Notes under the pieces: model-generated
What the model saw: the letters and a program-made list of their open reading frames with translations, nothing else
What the model was told of the DNA's origin: nothing
Databases searched by the model: none
Shown here: positions 42,950-54,365 of the stretch, in pieces
Numbering within the stretch: position 1 is the stretch's first letter
How the letters are laid out: each line of letters opens with the position of its first letter
Program-made: the position numbers and the translations under genes
Source of the DNA: Megaustenia siamemsis
Lineage: Eukaryota > Mollusca > Gastropoda > Stylommatophora > Ariophantidae
Length of the DNA: 64,000 nucleotides
Reading direction: 5' to 3'
Assembly: GCA_032433765.1 (NCBI GenBank)
Contig: JAVIAB010000124.1
Coordinates: 96,417,202 to 96,481,201, forward strand

Positions 42950-44043
42950 ATCATCATCAAGTACCGGGTATACTGGCGTAGGTGATCATGTCTCTCCAAA
43001 ACTTTCGATCTCGGTAGCTATTTATTATTTCTGTTGTTGACCTTCTGCCAAGCCATTCTCTTAATCTGCCTGTTATTTTTTCTCTTTGCTTCCCTCTATC
43101 TCTTCGTCCCTCAATTTTTCCAGTTGTTACAATATATTCCAGTTGTTCTCTTCTCATTACATGGCCAAAAAATGATGATTGTTTCTTCCTAATATTGAAA
43201 ATTAGCTCTCTTTTTGCTTTGACTTCTCTCAGAACATCTTCATTTCGCTTCTTAGCTGTCCATGGTACTCTCAACATTCTTCTGTGAAACCACATTTGTA
43301 CAGACTCCAGTGATTTTCTTTTCTGTTGTTCTATTGTCCATGATTCGCATCCATATGTTAAGACTGACTCTGCATAACATTTAAGAACTCTTTTTCTTGT
43401 TTCTATTGTTTAAAAATGGATTGCATAGTATATTCCTCATTTTTGGGAAAACTGCTTTAGCCTGAGCCATTCTGCATCTCACCTCTGTTGTACATCTTCC
43501 CTCTGAGGTTAACAAATTTCCCAAATATTTAAATTCATTTACCTGTTTTAATATTGTTCAACTTGTCTTTATTTTGCACAAAGGTGACGTCTTTTTCTTT
43601 GTTGTTGCCATTACCTCTGTCTTTTTGCTATTATGGCTTAGTCCTTTATTTTTGCTTTCTTTCACTATAATGTCCAACATTTCTTGTAACTCATTTTCAC
43701 TCTTAGCGATTAAGACCAGGATACCTTTGATTATTTATATTATGACCTCCAATTGTTATTCCAGGCATGTCCCTTATGGATCTTAAAATAATGTCACTAT
43801 AAATATTAAACAAATCTGATGACAGCATACAACCTTCTAAAACACCCTGTTCTATTTGTTGAAACATTCCCAATTTTTTTCCAGTTCTTATGGGCGCTGT
43901 TTGTAGCTGGTACATGTTCTTTATTATTCTTAGATCTTTGCTGTCTACGTTTATGCTTTCTAAAATTTTGATTATTTCTTGGTGCTTTACTTTGTCAAAC
44001 ACCTTGGTGTAATCTATGAAACATAGGCATGGAGTCCAATAGT
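42950..44043 (-). mobile_element. LINE-B, RT to 3' end
   Basis: The minus strand encodes PCLCFIDYTKVFDKVKHQEI (motif A), then LEGCMLSSDLFNIYSDI. The catalytic box is destroyed (NNQRYPGLN). The tail has MWFHRRMLRVPWTAKK and QLEYIVTTGKIEGRRDRGK. The 3' end has the CATCATCAAGTACCGGG tail. The C-terminal 112 codons are open. The 5' end stops at 44,043 against an opposite-strand LINE-D. Confidence 0.85.
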
Positions 44044-44045
44044 CA

Positions 44046-44866
44046 CTGACCAAGCGGCTTGATGATTTGGACTTTGCTGGTGACATGGCTCTCCTGTCGC
44101 GCGGCCATCGGCGGATGCAGGGTAAGATGAGCATACTTGATGGGAGGTCGCGGCAGCTGGTACTGGGGGTTGATAGAGATGGGACCAACATTGTGAGAAT
44201 TTATACAGTTGGCGATGGCCAAGTAGGACTAGGAGAAGTGCCTCTATTGGATGCACGGTCTTACATATGTCTGAGTAGTGGTATAGATAGGGGGGGTGGG
44301 GAATAAGCAGAGAGTGATACGAAAGTGGGGATATCAGGGGCGGGATGGGGCTTTCATTGCGCTGGGAGACATGTGGGAATCCAGAGAGATTAGGTTAAAT
44401 GCAAAAATGGGAATTTTCAACTCGGGTGTTGAGGCGGTCCTATTGTATGGCTGTGGGGCATGGAGAGCGACGGGATTGACGGTCATGAGGGGGCAGACTT
44501 TGTTGGATGCTTGCGCAGAGTGAGGGGAGGAAGGTGACTGGACGGGATCGCTGACATGGAGTTGTAGAAATGTGCCAGTCAGACACCAGTGGATAAAGAG
44601 ATACAGCGAAGACGATGGCGCTGGATAGGACACACACTATGGAAGCCAATTGAGCGTATTACACAACAGGCCCTTTTTTGGAATCCCCAGGGGAAAAGAC
44701 AAAGTGGAAGACCAAGGAATTCTTGGAGAAGACAGATGGAAGCAGAGATTAAGATGATGGAGAAGACATGGAATGATCTTAAAAGAATGGTAAAAAACAG
44801 AACGACTCGGAAAGTGTTTGTTGAAGACCTATGCTCCACTGGGAGCCAAATAGGGTAGAAGAAGAA
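44046..44866 (+). mobile_element. LINE-D, RT box to 3' end
   Basis: The plus strand begins KRLDDLDFAGDMALLSRGHR (catalytic FADD changed to FAGD). It continues with AVLLYGCGAWRATG, TLLDACAE, RRRWRWIGHTLWKPIERITQ and GKRQSGRPRNSWRRQMEAEI. It ends RTTRKVFVEDLCS near a GAAGAAGAA tail. This C-terminal pattern is that of a very widespread animal LINE (RTE/CR1-like). Frames are broken between 44,300 and 44,590. Confidence 0.85.
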
Positions 44867-44875
44867 GATAGGTAT

Positions 44876-45115
44876 AGATCTGTTTTCACCTCTATGGATC
44901 TTTCTACTAAAGATCTTATGATATAAATAGCATTGCTTGATCCTTTATCTCTAACAAAACCACACTGTTCATCGCTAATTTCTGGACTGATTTTGTTTCG
45001 CACTCTTTGCATGATGATTCTTAGTAATATCTTAGTCATATGATTCATACGGCTTATTGTGCGATGATCATCGCATTCAATCGCACCCGATTTCTCAATC
45101 GTACCTTTATTGAAA
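44876..45115 (-). mobile_element. LINE-C fingers-domain fragment
   Basis: The minus strand reads MNHMTKILLRIIMQRVRNKI, SPEISDEQCGFVRDKGSSNA and YIIRSLVERSIEVK. It is the same region as the LINE-C at 48,130-48,290. No RT catalytic residues remain. Confidence 0.85.
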
Positions 45116-45194
45116 AGTGCTACAGTTGATTTATTTAATCTTCGGGATCTGAGTGTGTTGAGCTCATGAGCTCTAACATGTTGATGCTTACACT

Positions 45195-45850
45195 ATTTTT
45201 TTGCTTCTTATGTTTTTACCCACATTTGCCTTTCAGCGTCGAGGGGAGATATAAATTGCGGTCTTTTGCTCTTCCGTTCTCCTCTTCTTCTGTTACTTTT
45301 CCTAGTGTTTTTAATATTGCATCAATCCATCATTTTCGTGGTCGACCCTTGGTTCCTGCAACGCTAATATTGAAGGCTCGTTGTGCTTTGATCTTTATGC
45401 CTGGTGATTTGGCCATGCCTTTATATTTGTTGTTACTTTATATATTTTATGGTGGGTTTTAATCCTAGCTTTTTTCTCAGTTCTTCATTTCTGATCTTTT
45501 CTCTCAGTCTGTTTCCTATCATTCGTCTACACATTTAATCTCATTAGAGGTTATTTATCTTATTGTTCTTGCATCTAGGGTCCAGGTCTGACATTAGTAG
45601 AAAAACGTTGAGATAAAGATTGTATTCTAGAGTGCTCGTTTTTCCTCTAGTTATTTCCTTGTTGGACAATAGTTGTGATTGCCGTCTAATGATTTGACAA
45701 GCTTTGTTACTCTAATACTGAGTCTATTTCAGCTGTTTTTGAGTTGTCGTTTGTCACTAGACTTCCAAGGTATTTAAATTCCTCTACCTATTTTAGTTGT
45801 CTGCTGTCTATACTTATGGTGATGTTCTGTTTCTCGTTTGCTACATTCAT
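45195..45850 (-). mobile_element. LINE-G 3' region, strongly decayed
   Basis: It aligns with 60,830-61,385: CGTCGAGGGGAGATATAAAT, TTTTCGTGGTCGACC, TTCGTCTA and AGATTGTATT. The minus strand gives scattered LINE-like tail residues but many stops. Confidence 0.6.
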
Positions 45851-45873
45851 GACATTTCCCCTAAACAATTCAT

Positions 45874-46600
45874 CATCATCATCATCATCGAGTGCCCTCT
45901 CCGCGTCGAAGGTTGGCTACCATGGAGCGCCATTCCACTCTATCTCTTGCTTTGATGGTGCAGATTGCCATAGACTGACTTGTCCATCTTTTGATGTTAC
46001 TCGTCTATGTCTGGTCTGCCTCTGCCTCTTTTACCTTGTATTTTTCCTTCTAATATTACTTTCATTAGACTGTTGTATCTTTTAACATGACCAAAAATGC
46101 CATTTGTCTTGCTCTAATTGTGTTTAGTAGTTCTTTTTCCATTTTTAGTTGTTTTAAAACTTCTTCGTTTGTTTTCTTTCCTTTCCATCAAATTCTACCT
46201 ATTCTTCTATAAATCCGCATTTCAAAGGCTTCAATTTTCTGTTCTGTTTTCTGGTTTAATGTCCATGTTTCTGCACCATACAGGAATATTGAGAAGATGT
46301 AACATTTTGCTATTCTTAGTTTCAGCCCTTGTGTTATTTGTTTTGATGTTGGTATATTTTTCATGGCATTGAAATTACTTTTTGCCATTCCTATTCTTTT
46401 ATTTATTTCAGTTGTACATTTTCCATCACTGGTTATAGTATGTCCCAGGTAGTTGTAGCTCTGGACTGTCTCTAGATGTATTCCTTCAACTTTGATATTT
46501 AATTGTAGGTCTTGAGAATTTTCTTTGTTTATGATCATAGTTTTAGTCTCTTTTATATTCATATCTAGTCCATATTTTTTATTTGTCATGTTTATTACAT
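45874..46600 (-). mobile_element. LINE-E, 3' part
   Basis: A 134-codon frame encodes KKYGLDMNIKETKTMIINKE, SYNYLGHTITSDGKC, AKCYIFSIFLYGAETWTLNQ and KIEAFEMRIYRRIGRI, followed in broken frames by the family tail and the TCATCATCATCATCG tail. The RT box is just missing. Confidence 0.85.
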
Positions 46601-46654
46601 GAATAGTAAAGAATTAAAAACGAATATGCATTATACGGTCGTAGTAGAGTCTAT

Positions 46655-47265
46655 TTTGTAAAATGAAATAAGCAAAAATTGTGAACGTTGCACATTTTTT
46701 CCTCTATAGGTCTCTTAAAGATAACGGCATCACAACGTCTCGAGATGTATCATTACGTATGCCTCTCCTTCTGTCTAAACAATTAACGAGGACCGTGTGT
46801 ATCAGAACAGAAAGCATAAACTAGTGCTCAGGTCTGCTTTCCTAGACTGTAATTACAGCGTGAACTTTTTGTTTCGTTAATGTGATAGATTTCCTATTCT
46901 CATATCCATGTGTTAGCACAGGTACCACTCAAGTGCTGAACTGTACTCTTCACAGGCCAGAAAACGCGTGGGTCATCTGACATAAATTTCCAGATCTCTT
47001 TGGTTGTGTAGCAAATTGTTTCACATTATAAAGGTAGACGCACCTATATCTTAACGCTCGAATGTCGCTTTTAGAAGGAACATAATATGAATTGAAATAA
47101 ATATAAAATATTTCATTTTTTTCGATAAAATCATCAAGGGCAAATACATAAAACGGGAATAGGAACAGTTTATGGATATTTGGGGTTGAAACGATTTGAA
47201 CAACATTGTTTATGTTCATAGCTTCAGCATAGATCTGGCTAGAGACATACATTCTTTCAGACGGA
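46655..47265. repeat. Duplicated non-coding blocks A and B (another copy)
   Basis: It contains CTCTTAAAGATAACGG as in block A at 22.5 kb, TGTGATAGATTTCCTATTCTC as at 63.2 kb, and a segment like 63,340-63,410 with GTAGACGCACCTATATCTTA. It is non-coding. Confidence 0.5.
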
Positions 47266-47411
47266 CTGTGGTAAATACACCTTTCTGCAAATGATCATGC
47301 GAACTGATGAGATGAAGTAGGTAAGTAGGCAGATAAGTAGGTAAATAAAATATATTTTGTGTTTGACTCTTTGCTTTTTTGGCAGCAATCATACCTTCCA
47401 ATGCTTGACGA

Positions 47412-47870
47412 TTATCATCATCATTGGGTGCCGTCTCCGCATCGAAGGTTGGCTACCATAGATGATGGTGCAGATTGTCATAGACTGACTTGCCCATCTT
47501 TTGATGTTCTTCGTTTATGTTAGTCTTGGTCTGCCTCTGCTTCTTTTACCTTGTATTTTCCCTTCCAATATTACTTTTAGTAGGCTGTTGTAACTTTAAC
47601 ATGCCCCGAAGATTTCATTTGTCTTGTTCTAATTGCATTTAGTAGTTCTCTTTTAATTTTTAGTTGTTTTAAAACTACATTTATCCACATTTTAAAGGGT
47701 TCAATTTTCTGTTTTATTTTCTTGTCTAATGTCCGTGTTTTTGCACCATACAGGAATATTGGGAAGATGCAACATTTTACTATTCTAAGTTTATAGCCCT
47801 GGTGTTATTTGTTTTGATGATAGTATACATTTCATGGCATTAAAATTACTTTTGCCATACTATTATTTTA
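47412..47870 (-). mobile_element. LINE-E 3' part, degraded
   Basis: It starts at an ATCATCATCATTGG tail and carries the family tail (CTGACTTGCCCATCTTTTGA, GGTCTGCCTCTG), but frames are broken throughout. LINE-C starts immediately after it on the opposite strand. Confidence 0.8.
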
Positions 47871-47872
47871 GA

Positions 47873-49385
47873 CACAGGGCAACCAACAATGCAGAGTGAC
47901 ACGGAGGATGCAATTCAACACACTAAAAGAGACAAAGCTCCAGGTCCCGACAATATAACAATCGAAGAGATAAATGCATTAGGAGAGCTGGGAGTACAAG
48001 TCATAACAAAACTACTCAATGACATATATAACATTGGACACATACCTGAAGATCTACTAAAATCTATCTTTGTAGCCATACTGAAGAAGTCAGACGTCAC
48101 TGATTGTGAAGACCATCGCACTATTAGTCTCATGAGCCATATGACGAAAATATTCATAAGAATCATCATGAGACGTGTAAGGAACAAAATAAAACCAGAA
48201 ATAAGTGAGGAACAATGTGGATTTGGGGAAGGAAAGGGCACCAATAATGCAATATATATCTTAAGAACATCGATAGAAAGATCTATAGAGGTAAAGAAAG
48301 ATTTATATGTGCTTTATAGACTAAACAAAAGCATTTGACAAAGTAAAGCATGTGGAAATAATAAATATGCTGGGGGAAATAAACATTATGGCAAAGATCC
48401 GCGAATTATAAAAAAAAACATGTACTGACAACAAATGCATGCTATACGAATTAACAACCAAACAGAACAATTTCAATTTATAAAACAAGGAGTCAGACAA
48501 GGCTGTGATCTGTCGCCAGATTTGTTTTCACTTTACAGCGAACATATTATGAGATTAATAATAGACACAAAAGGATTTGAATTCAACGATCACAACATAA
48601 ATAATTAGCGATATGCGGATGATAGAGTGTTAATAGCAGAGACAGCAAATGAACTGAAAGAAATGATATACATATTATTAAGAGAAAACAACAAGAAAGG
48701 TCTCAGTGTGAATAGTAAGAAAACAGAAGTAATGGTCATATCAAAGAAACAATCGTCACCATTATGCAGCATACACATAAACAGGACAAATCTTAAACAA
48801 GTGCAACGTTTGAAATACTTGGGCACAATAATAACATCAGATGGGAGATGCACAGTAGAAATAAAAAGCAGAGTAGCTCAGGATAAATTAGCATTTAAGA
48901 AAATGAATAATATCTGATGCAACAAATATATGTCAATAGAAATGAGAATGAGAGTTCATCGGTGTTATATAGAACCAATTCTGACTATGAAAGCGAATCA
49001 CGGAGTGTAGACAAACAAATGAAAATACGATTAGAGGCCACAGAGATGGGATTTCTCAGCAGAATGTTGAAAGTTCCCTGGACAGCTAAAAAGACCAATG
49101 AGGAAGTTCTGAAAGAGGCCGACACAAAAGGGAGCTCTTAAAAAACAGAAAGAAACAATCAACATTTTTGGGGCACATCATGAGAAGAGAAAAGTTGGAA
49201 TACTTGGTTACAACTGGCAAAATATAAGGAAAGAGAGATCGCGAACGACAAAGAGAGAAATACTGGATAGCTTGTTGTCATGATAAGGAAAACAGCCACA
49301 ACAGAACTGATACGATGCACTGTAGATAGAAGATTGTGGAAAGACATGATTGATTGCCTACGCCAAACGGTATAGCACATGATCA
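47873..49385 (+). mobile_element. LINE-C, fingers to 3' end
   Basis: The plus strand encodes KAPGPDNITIEEINALGEL, the fingers region SHMTKIFIRIIMRRVRNKI, then in shifted frames motif A (YTKAFDKVKHVEI) and VRQGCDLSPDLFS. The catalytic box reads RYADDRVLIAET after a stop in place of the usual NNLR. The thumb (VQRLKYLGTIITSDGRC) and a tail ending near AYAKRYST-like codons follow. The RT DD pair survives, but at least four frameshifts or stops make it inactive. Confidence 0.85.
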
Positions 49386-49690
49386 AGATTCGCTTCCATA
49401 TGTCAGAATTGCTTCTATATAGCTCGGATGAACTCTCTCTCTCACTTCTATTGATATACATATATTGCAAAAGCCGTATTTCATTTTCTGAAATGCTATT
49501 TTTGGCCTGAGATATTCTGTTGTTATATCTGTAGTGCAGCTTCCATTTGATATTTGTATTATGCCCAAGTATTTCAAGCGTTGCAATTGTTTATATTTCT
49601 CCAGTTTATATTTATGATGCATGAAGGTGACGATTGTTTCTTCGATGTGACTATTACTTCTGTTCTCTTAACATTCTACAAGACATTTAT
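49386..49690 (-). mobile_element. LINE-C fragment in inverted orientation
   Basis: The minus strand encodes KQLQRLKYLGIIQISNGSC, IRERVHPSYIEAILT-like residues and YGSES. It is the thumb region of LINE-C, placed tail to tail with the preceding plus-strand copy. Confidence 0.8.
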
Positions 49691-49784
49691 ATCCAAATAA
49701 ACATATGTACTTGTTAATATGTTTATAAATGGAGCTTAAACATTTATTTAATTGCAATAATGTATCATCTTTATTATTTTTTTC

Positions 49785-50040
49785 CCGTGTGTTACCGGGG
49801 CTTCATTATGAGGGAAGTAAAGAATAGTGACACTGTGACCTTCCAGGCATGTCGTAAGAGGCGACTAAGGAGGTTGATCGATGGCTTGACAAACTGTCAT
49901 TGCAAAAAGTATTGTTATGGAAACAGACCATATATTTTAGTGATATCCGCAGTATGCGCCATTTTGGCACGCAACGTTTCTGTTTTTGAGATTGTGGTTC
50001 TGCCCTATGTGCCGCCTTTGGCTCGAAAAGACGAAAGATA
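49785..50040 (+). repeat. R2 repeat copy 2
   Basis: The segment includes GGCATGTCGTAAGAGGCGAC, TTATGGAAACAGACC and TCTGCCCTATGTGCCGCC, followed by GGCTCGAAAAGACGAA. Its end matches the 28.6-kb copy. An open frame of 93 codons crosses it, but its composition has no protein motif. I would not call it a gene. Class unknown. Confidence 0.45.
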
Positions 50041-50135
50041 ATTGTTTAGTTGTAGACATACCTTTGTTTTTTTTTAATACAAAGTCATTCAAGATTGTGT
50101 TTGTGCAAGTAATTTAACTTGACTATTAATGAAAT

Positions 50136-50390
50136 CTGGAGCCGCGATAGCTCAGTGGTTAGTGAACTGGACTACAACGGACAAGGGGTAGTGTTCGATC
50201 CCAACCGACGGCTTCCGGGTTCACCTAGCCTTAAATGGGTACCTGATTTTTATGGGAAAGTAAAGCAGCACGGGCGTAATACCGACCACATTACCCCAAA
50301 AATCATGTGCTGACGGTCTGTAAAATATAGGGTCACTAACACCATATTTCCCTATACGCCACTTGGCGTGACGGGTACTTTACTTTTACT
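50136..50390 (+). mobile_element. SINE-A copy 6, full length with 12-bp TSD
   Basis: The tRNA-like head has an A box (TAGCTCAGTGGTTAGT) and B box (GTTCGATCCC), so it would be transcribed by RNA polymerase III. The body follows, to ACGGGTACTTTACTTTTACT. The 12-bp sequence TATTAATGAAAT occurs at 50,124-50,135 and again at 50,391-50,402, a target-site duplication. This is the youngest-looking of six copies. Confidence 0.95.
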
Positions 50391-50429
50391 TATTAATGAA
50401 ATTATTTACAAATGTTTTGAAGCGGATAA

Positions 50430-51420
50430 GCTAGTTGGTTAAAATGGCCACTGCTAAGTTGGGTTTTATAACAATATCATAGTTTTCGGGTCCACCTAAT
50501 ATCAGAAAGTGGATACTATAATTTCACTGGAAAAGTAGACTTGTTGTCTGCAGCAGGAATAGATACAGCTCTTTGATGACTACAAACTGAGCAATTTAAC
50601 CTGAGGGTACTGTCTAGGGCACGCTGGTGTATATTGCAATTTATTAAGCCGATAATCCCACTGGGAACTCTGGCACTGAGCGTGGTCTTACTCTCGACAA
50701 AGAGGACATCACAACAGGACAAGTTTGTCCTTTATTCCTTAAAAGAAAAGGATGAGAATCGGTGGGACAATAATGTATATATATATGTTGATACTGAGGA
50801 GTCTAAAGCTGGAAAAGGGATCTGGTCAATCCGTAGTGCTTAGTGGGAACAGCAGATGTATCTCTAATCAACATCTTGCAGGAACAATCAATCTGTATAC
50901 GCTTGGAGAAATGCTGAGACGGATGGTGGAGTGGATATGGGGATGCACCGTTTGCTATTCAATGCATAGATTCGAATAGAAAAGAACACCAGGAAAGCAA
51001 TTCGGGCTGGTGTATTGCTGATAACAACATGTATGGATGTGCTCAGGGTAATTATTTAAAATGAATCGGCACAACTCCCCTTTAGACACCAACTGATTTC
51101 ACTAATAATTTGTGTTTGTTTGAAGTAGAAACCGGTTTGATTTGTATAACAGTAACGTTGTTTCACCTTTACTTTTCTCCGCAGAATAAAATGAGTAATC
51201 TCCACAGATGTTTTATTTAACTGCAATGTCAATGTGACAGGACAGCATGCACCAGTGAAAATGTCCTGCGTCTAATACAAAAACATTTAACTTATTCTTT
51301 TAGAATTAAAATAATGTTCTTGTTAACAATATTTTAGTAGGATAATGTATATGAAAATAAATGTTTATAATACTGACATATACATCCGTGTGGTTTATTT
51401 AATAATATCAACAAACGATT
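50430..51420. repeat. Duplicated non-coding block D (first copy)
   Basis: It aligns with 57,140-57,435 and 60,362-60,460: AAGTTGGGTTTT, TGCTGATAACAACA, GTATGGATG and GAAAATAAATGTTT. The second copy is interrupted by LINE-C, LINE-H and SINE-B. Short open frames here show no motif. Confidence 0.6.
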
Positions 51421-51423
51421 TGA

Positions 51424-51660
51424 GGTGTGCGTGGCCGAGCGGCTTAAACCACTGTTCCGCTGCCTGAAAAGTTGACTTACGGTGTTCGAAACCTGCAGTA
51501 GACAGAAAGCATTTTTTTTCTTTCGGGGGTGAAATAAAAATCATGAGTCTCACACGTCGTGGCGACTGATTTGACCAAGCGGCCTTTATCCCTCTGGTTC
51601 TAACGAGTGACCCCCGACATACGCCAGCAATGGCACTATGTGTCGTAAAGATCTTTGTTT
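51424..51660 (+). mobile_element. SINE-C: tRNA-derived SINE, single copy
   Basis: The head reads GCGTGGCCGAGCGGCTTAAA, like the 5' half of a Leu/Ser-type tRNA with A box. It continues with GGTGTTCGAAACC as B box, but the arms do not close into a clean cloverleaf. A T-rich stretch and an unrelated body to ~51,660 follow. It is a SINE or a tRNA pseudogene, not a functional tRNA. Confidence 0.65.
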
Positions 51661-52009
51661 AACAAACGATATTTGAAAAATAAAATATGAATGAATATAT
51701 GAATACTCGTAAATCAACTTCAATGTACCATGCACCAACCACTGTCTGATCTTCCTGAATTCAAAATATGGTGCAAAGTGTACTACAATTCCATTGTTAA
51801 ACAGCTTTGAAATATATTAAAATATGACGTGAAACACATTTTCTTTGCAAAGCGCTGATGTTGGATTCATGCTTTATCAATTAGTCACTCGCATATGAAG
51901 ATAAACCTGTTTAGTATAGAGCGTTTTCTCATTCATAATTAGTAACATTTCAACCTGTTAATAGGGTATTTAATAATTTTTAGATAGCGGCTTTTCATTT
52001 GTTTGTTAA

Positions 52010-52930
52010 CTGTCCTTGATTCGCTTCCATGGGTCAGAGTTGACTTTATATAGCATATATGAACTCACTTGTTCACTTCTATTGATATTGTATTTTTGCA
52101 CAAGATGTTTTTATTTTATGAAATGCTAATTTGGCCTGAACTATTCTGCTTTTTTTTATTTTTGTGATGCATCTTCCGTCTGATTTTACTATTGTGCCCC
52201 TGTATTTTTGGTTATTCTGTTGTTTAAGATTTGTCCTGTTTATTTGTATGTTGCATGATGTTGATGATTGTATCTTTGAAATGACCTTTACTTTTGTTTT
52301 CTTACTGTTAAGCTGAGATCTTTCTCGTTGCTTTCTTTCACAATTATGTCTGTCATTTATTTTAATTCATTCTTCATCTTTGCTATTAAGTCGGCGTCAT
52401 TCGCATGTCGCTGTTTGTTAATTTGTGACTGTTGACATCAATTCCTGTTTTTGTCTACCATTGATCTCATAATATTTTCGCTGTAAGTGAGAACAAATAT
52501 GGCGACAGAAGACAACCTTGTGTAACTCCTTGCTTTATATATTATAAATATCCTATATGATTACCATTTCTTATGGATGTTGTTTTTTGCAACTACATGG
52601 TGATATGATTCTCAGATCCTTTCCATCGATGTTTAGTTTCTCCAGCGTATTGATTATTTCCGCATGCGTTACTTTGTCAAATAGTTCTTTTAGTCTATGA
52701 AGTGCACACATATTTGTTTTTTTAAATGTTTACCTCTTTAGCTATTTATATCAAAGTTCAACGGATGGATATTGCATTACATGTGTCCTTTCCTTCCGAA
52801 AATCAACACTATTTGTCGCTTATTACTGATATTATTTTGATCTTTACAAGTCTCATGATGATTATTAGTAATATTTTAGTCTTTTTGCTCATGAGACTAA
52901 TAGTACGATGATCTTCGCAATTACATCTTT
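52010..52930 (-). mobile_element. LINE-C, RT part, strongly decayed
   Basis: Reverse-strand homology to 48,080-49,000 of the plus-strand LINE-C, with motifs such as VTKSYTRLSSVAIFVLTYS in shifted frames. The catalytic region is no longer readable. It ends at about 52,930 in the fingers region (CGATGATCTTCGCAATTACA). Confidence 0.7.
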
Positions 52931-53218
52931 ACTCTGTATGTTAATAAAAAATGTATTTGTTTCTAAAAGTAACTAATATCGGTCATGCGATATGGGCAAT
53001 ATATTATTGGTATCACGACATTTTAAATTCACCAACGACATATGTATGGATGCGTGAATATTGACATGTCAGACCGTTCTACTTTTACCTAAGGATGGGT
53101 ACAAGTTCAGGCCTATGTTGATCTGAAAATATTGCTGTTTTTCTTTAAGATTTTAACCCTAGTCAACATGTAATAAGACGAGCAAACTAATCACTTAATT
53201 ACCGTGGATTTAACATAT

Positions 53219-53441
53219 TCTGTTCTATTCTATTCTATTCTATTCTATGCTATTCTATTCTATTCTATTCTAATCTATCATATTCTATTCTATCATATTC
53301 TTTCTATCTATCACAATCTATTCTATTCTATCATATTCTAATATATTCTATAATATTCTATTCTATTCTATTCTATTCTGTTCTATTCTATTCTATCATA
53401 TTATATTCTATTTTATAATATTCTATTATATTCTATTCATG
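53219..53441. repeat. (TATTC)n pentanucleotide microsatellite
   Basis: About 220 bp of TTCTA/TATTC repeats with scattered substitutions and ATCATATTC interruptions. Confidence 0.95.
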
Positions 53442-53697
53442 GAATCAGTTCCACTGCCGTATGGGTATCCATAAATCAGCTACACCGCCCGTCTCAGCAT
53501 TCTCAAAACGCATGTAGGCTATTTGTGTAAAATGTTAATTGAAGTATATCTACTTTTTCCACAAAACACTCTCAATCAACCAAACACCTTTTTTTCCAAT
53601 TTTTCAATCAATACATTCTTTTATAATGTACAACACATCCCCCTTCTCTTAAGGAACAAAGAGCTAACTGAGGAAATAGCTAATTAGCAAATAGCTA

Positions 53698-54365
53698 ATT
53701 GAGGAGTTTCGGTTTCAAGATGGCGCGGTCATGTTTGCGTCAACGTTCACTGTTACGCTTTTTGAGCCGGAAAGATGGTTAATTCTATCTTTCCAATGCT
53801 GATCAGTGTATAGATAAAAAGTTCCACTGTTGGGAACTTCCCCGGTGAAGCGGAGTACATGCATGTGATCTGAAATCCTCTACAGTGTGCGTGATAGTGT
53901 GTTCTGTGTTGATTGCAATATACGTCATCGTTGGAATACCGGTCAATATGACGGTTAGGCGGCAGGAACTTTTAATTGCTGTGTCTGAAAAGTGTTCCTT
54001 GTTGCAGTTTCCGCATAATCCAAGTCCGGCTTGCTGCAGGAGCTACTGAGTTAAGTGCTCTGTGCACACCGTCAGCTGTGTGTATCATCCGTGTTGATCA
54101 TGTTTCGATATTCCAATGGTTTACGATGAATGCTGATATCGTATGACAGGGAACAGTTGGCTGTGTTCACTTTCTGTGCAGTTTCGCCTTATGTCTTTTG
54201 GCGTCTGCTGAGACTGCTATGATGGGGACTACAGCTACCTTTCTTTGTTTAGGAGATGAGTTAGTAATTCGGATGATTCCACTGGCACGGACGGTTGAGC
54301 AATTATGGATTTTAATTCTTTTGCAGTGATACCGAGGCCTTCCATAACCATAACCATAAAGAGCT
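53698..54365 (+). mobile_element. R1 repeat copy 5, longest copy
   Basis: It runs from GGTTTCAAGATGGCGCGG (YY1-like site) through the shared body (CTGAAAAGTGTTCCTTGTTG, GGAGCTACTGAGTTAAGTGC, ATGATGGGGACTACAGCTAC) to ACCGAGGCCTTCCATAACC with an (ATAACC)n tail. At 668 bp it defines the family. No protein frame is seen. A simple-repeat tail and an internal promoter site suggest a non-autonomous retroelement or a LINE 5' UTR-derived repeat. Confidence 0.75.

Noticed and set aside
49760..50041. 93-codon frame as a gene
   Set aside because: It coincides with repeat R2 and contains no recognisable domain or splice context.
50136..50215. Functional tRNA gene
   Set aside because: A and B boxes are present but the arms do not pair as a tRNA, and the sequence continues as SINE-A with target duplications.
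51424..51505. Functional tRNA-Leu or tRNA-Ser
   Set aside because: The acceptor and anticodon arms do not close; a SINE-like body follows.
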